This document shows positions 14,016 through 14,762 of a DNA stretch of 14,762 nt, in pieces; the first letter of the stretch is position 1, and each line of letters begins with the position of its first letter. The translations under genes and the position numbers were made by a program. This DNA comes from JAJBWD01 sp041821285 (lineage in GTDB: Bacteria; Bacillota; Clostridia; Clostridiales; Clostridiaceae), in the NCBI GenBank assembly GCA_041821285.1, contig JBGUER010000076.1, positions 1-14,762 on the forward strand, written 5' to 3'. The notes below the pieces were generated by a model, which was not told where the DNA came from, made no database searches, and saw only the letters and a list, made by a program, of their open reading frames with translations.

Positions 14016-14762
14016 TTATATGTTATTTATAAGCTTTTTAGCTCTTAAAATCGAACTTGCACTCATTGAAAATTCGTCTAACCCATATTCAACTAGTGTA
14101 GGAATAGCATCTAAATCTCCTGCCATTTCTCCACACATACCACACCATTTACCTGCCTTATGAGCTGCATCTATTGTCATCTTTATTAATTTTAACACAC
14201 TAGGATGAAGTGGGTTATATAAATATGAAACTTTTTCATTTAATCTATCTACTGCTAAAGTATATTGAATTAAATCATTTGTTCCTATACTAAAGAAATC
14301 AACATATTTAGCAAGCTCTTCTGAATTAACAGCAGCTGCTGGTATCTCTACCATTATTCCTACTTCAAGATCTTCATTTATATCAAAACCTTCAGCTTTA
14401 AGCTCTTCCATACATTCTTTTAATACTTTCTTAGCCTCTAATATTTCTTCTAGTCCACTTATCATAGGAAACATTATCTTTAAATTTCCATAAGCTGAAG
14501 CTCTTAAAAGTGCTCTTAACTGAACTTTAAATATATCTTTTCTATCTAAACAAAGTCTTATAGCTCTATACCCTAAGAAAGGATTCATTTCCTTTGGAAT
14601 ATCTAAATATGGCAACTCTTTATCTCCACCTATATCTAAAGTTCTTATAACTACAGGCTTAGGATTCATTTTTGAAGCAACTTCTTTATATGCTTTAAAT
14701 TGTTCTTCTTCTGTTGGAAAAGTTGTACTATTCATATACAAAAATTCTGTTCTAAATAAACC
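14016..14762 (-). CDS. ptsI: PTS Enzyme I (phosphoenolpyruvate-protein phosphotransferase), C-terminal part
   Basis: The last 248 residues of Enzyme I are in the window; the start and the N-terminal HPr-binding domain with its active-site histidine lie beyond the right edge. The reading frame is open to the last base, beginning GLFRTEFLYM, so any start codon inside the window would be false. The PEP-binding TIM-barrel motifs are present in order: VVIRTLDIGGDKELPYL, NPFLGYRAIRLCL, MFPMISGLEE, GIMVEIPAAA, SIGTNDLIQYTLAVDR and the catalytic Cys in KWCGMCGEMAGD. Enzyme I autophosphorylates from PEP and passes phosphate to HPr, whose gene follows 17 bases downstream. Confidence 0.97.
   Translation of the reverse strand, partial: GLFRTEFLYMNSTTFPTEEEQFKAYKEVASKMNPKPVVIRTLDIGGDKELPYLDIPKEMNPFLGYRAIRLCLDRKDIFKVQLRALLRASAYGNLKIMFPMISGLEEILEAKKVLKECMEELKAEGFDINEDLEVGIMVEIPAAAVNSEELAKYVDFFSIGTNDLIQYTLAVDRLNEKVSYLYNPLHPSVLKLIKMTIDAAHKAGKWCGMCGEMAGDLDAIPTLVEYGLDEFSMSASSILRAKKLINNI

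Noticed and set aside
13954..14163. 69-codon plus-strand frame with a hydrophobic N-terminus across the ptsI-ptsH junction
   Set aside because: It is antisense to two conserved PTS genes, and its hydrophobic stretch comes from the complement of A-rich codons and the ribosome binding region.

Overview
The window is AT-rich throughout, with strong AGGAGG-type ribosome binding sites, occasional TTG starts and short operons ending in hairpin-plus-T-run terminators. Its gene content is a YesM/YesN two-component system, a CUT1 sugar importer, fruR-fruK, and an HPr carrying both His15 and Ser46. Together these point to a chromosomal segment of a low-GC Firmicute, most likely Clostridium sensu stricto. 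I see no insertion sequence, phage gene, CRISPR array, tRNA or rRNA.

Layout. (1) Positions 82-1466, minus strand: a YesL-like DUF624 membrane protein followed by a Crp/Fnr regulator with an FNR-like cysteine set, ending in a terminator. (2) Positions 1627-8248, plus strand: a divergent block of YesM-type histidine kinase and YesN-type AraC response regulator (ATGA overlap), a lipoprotein sugar-binding protein with its own promoter, and two CUT1 permeases, closed by a strong bidirectional terminator. This is the yesL-M-N-O-P-Q gene set of Bacillus subtilis with yesL turned around. No ATPase and no glycoside hydrolase are present, so the substrate is unknown and an MsmX-like ATPase from elsewhere is expected. 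(3) Positions 8283-10681: a divergent pair made of a membrane-anchored acidic protein of unknown function and a transglutaminase-like lipoprotein with an intact Cys-His-Asp triad. (4) Positions 10729-11763, minus: an M42 metallo-aminopeptidase. (5) Positions 11947-13663, plus: DeoR-family regulator and 1-phosphofructokinase (fruR-fruK) from a perfect consensus promoter, with no fruA following. (6) Positions 13738 to the right edge, minus: ptsI (C-terminal part only) followed by ptsH, the reverse of the usual order.

How the genes work together. The kinase presumably senses an extracellular glycan or oligosaccharide, its response regulator activates the binding-protein gene, and the permeases import the ligand. 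At the right end, PtsI and HPr supply phosphate to PTS sugar uptake, and FruK phosphorylates fructose-1-phosphate (or a related sugar phosphate) into glycolysis under FruR control. HPr Ser46 implies carbon catabolite control by HPr kinase and CcpA, which would also be expected to act on the importer.

The most interesting non-coding structures are regulatory-looking palindromes: a near-perfect 49-bp dyad and an 18-bp palindrome in the yesL/yesM divergent promoter region; two tandem 20-bp palindromes with a compensatory base-pair change upstream of the binding-protein gene; a hairpin without a T-run between the binding-protein and permease genes; and a 27-bp dyad over the transglutaminase promoter. 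I found no clearly new multi-gene system. All gaps between genes are shorter than 300 bases.
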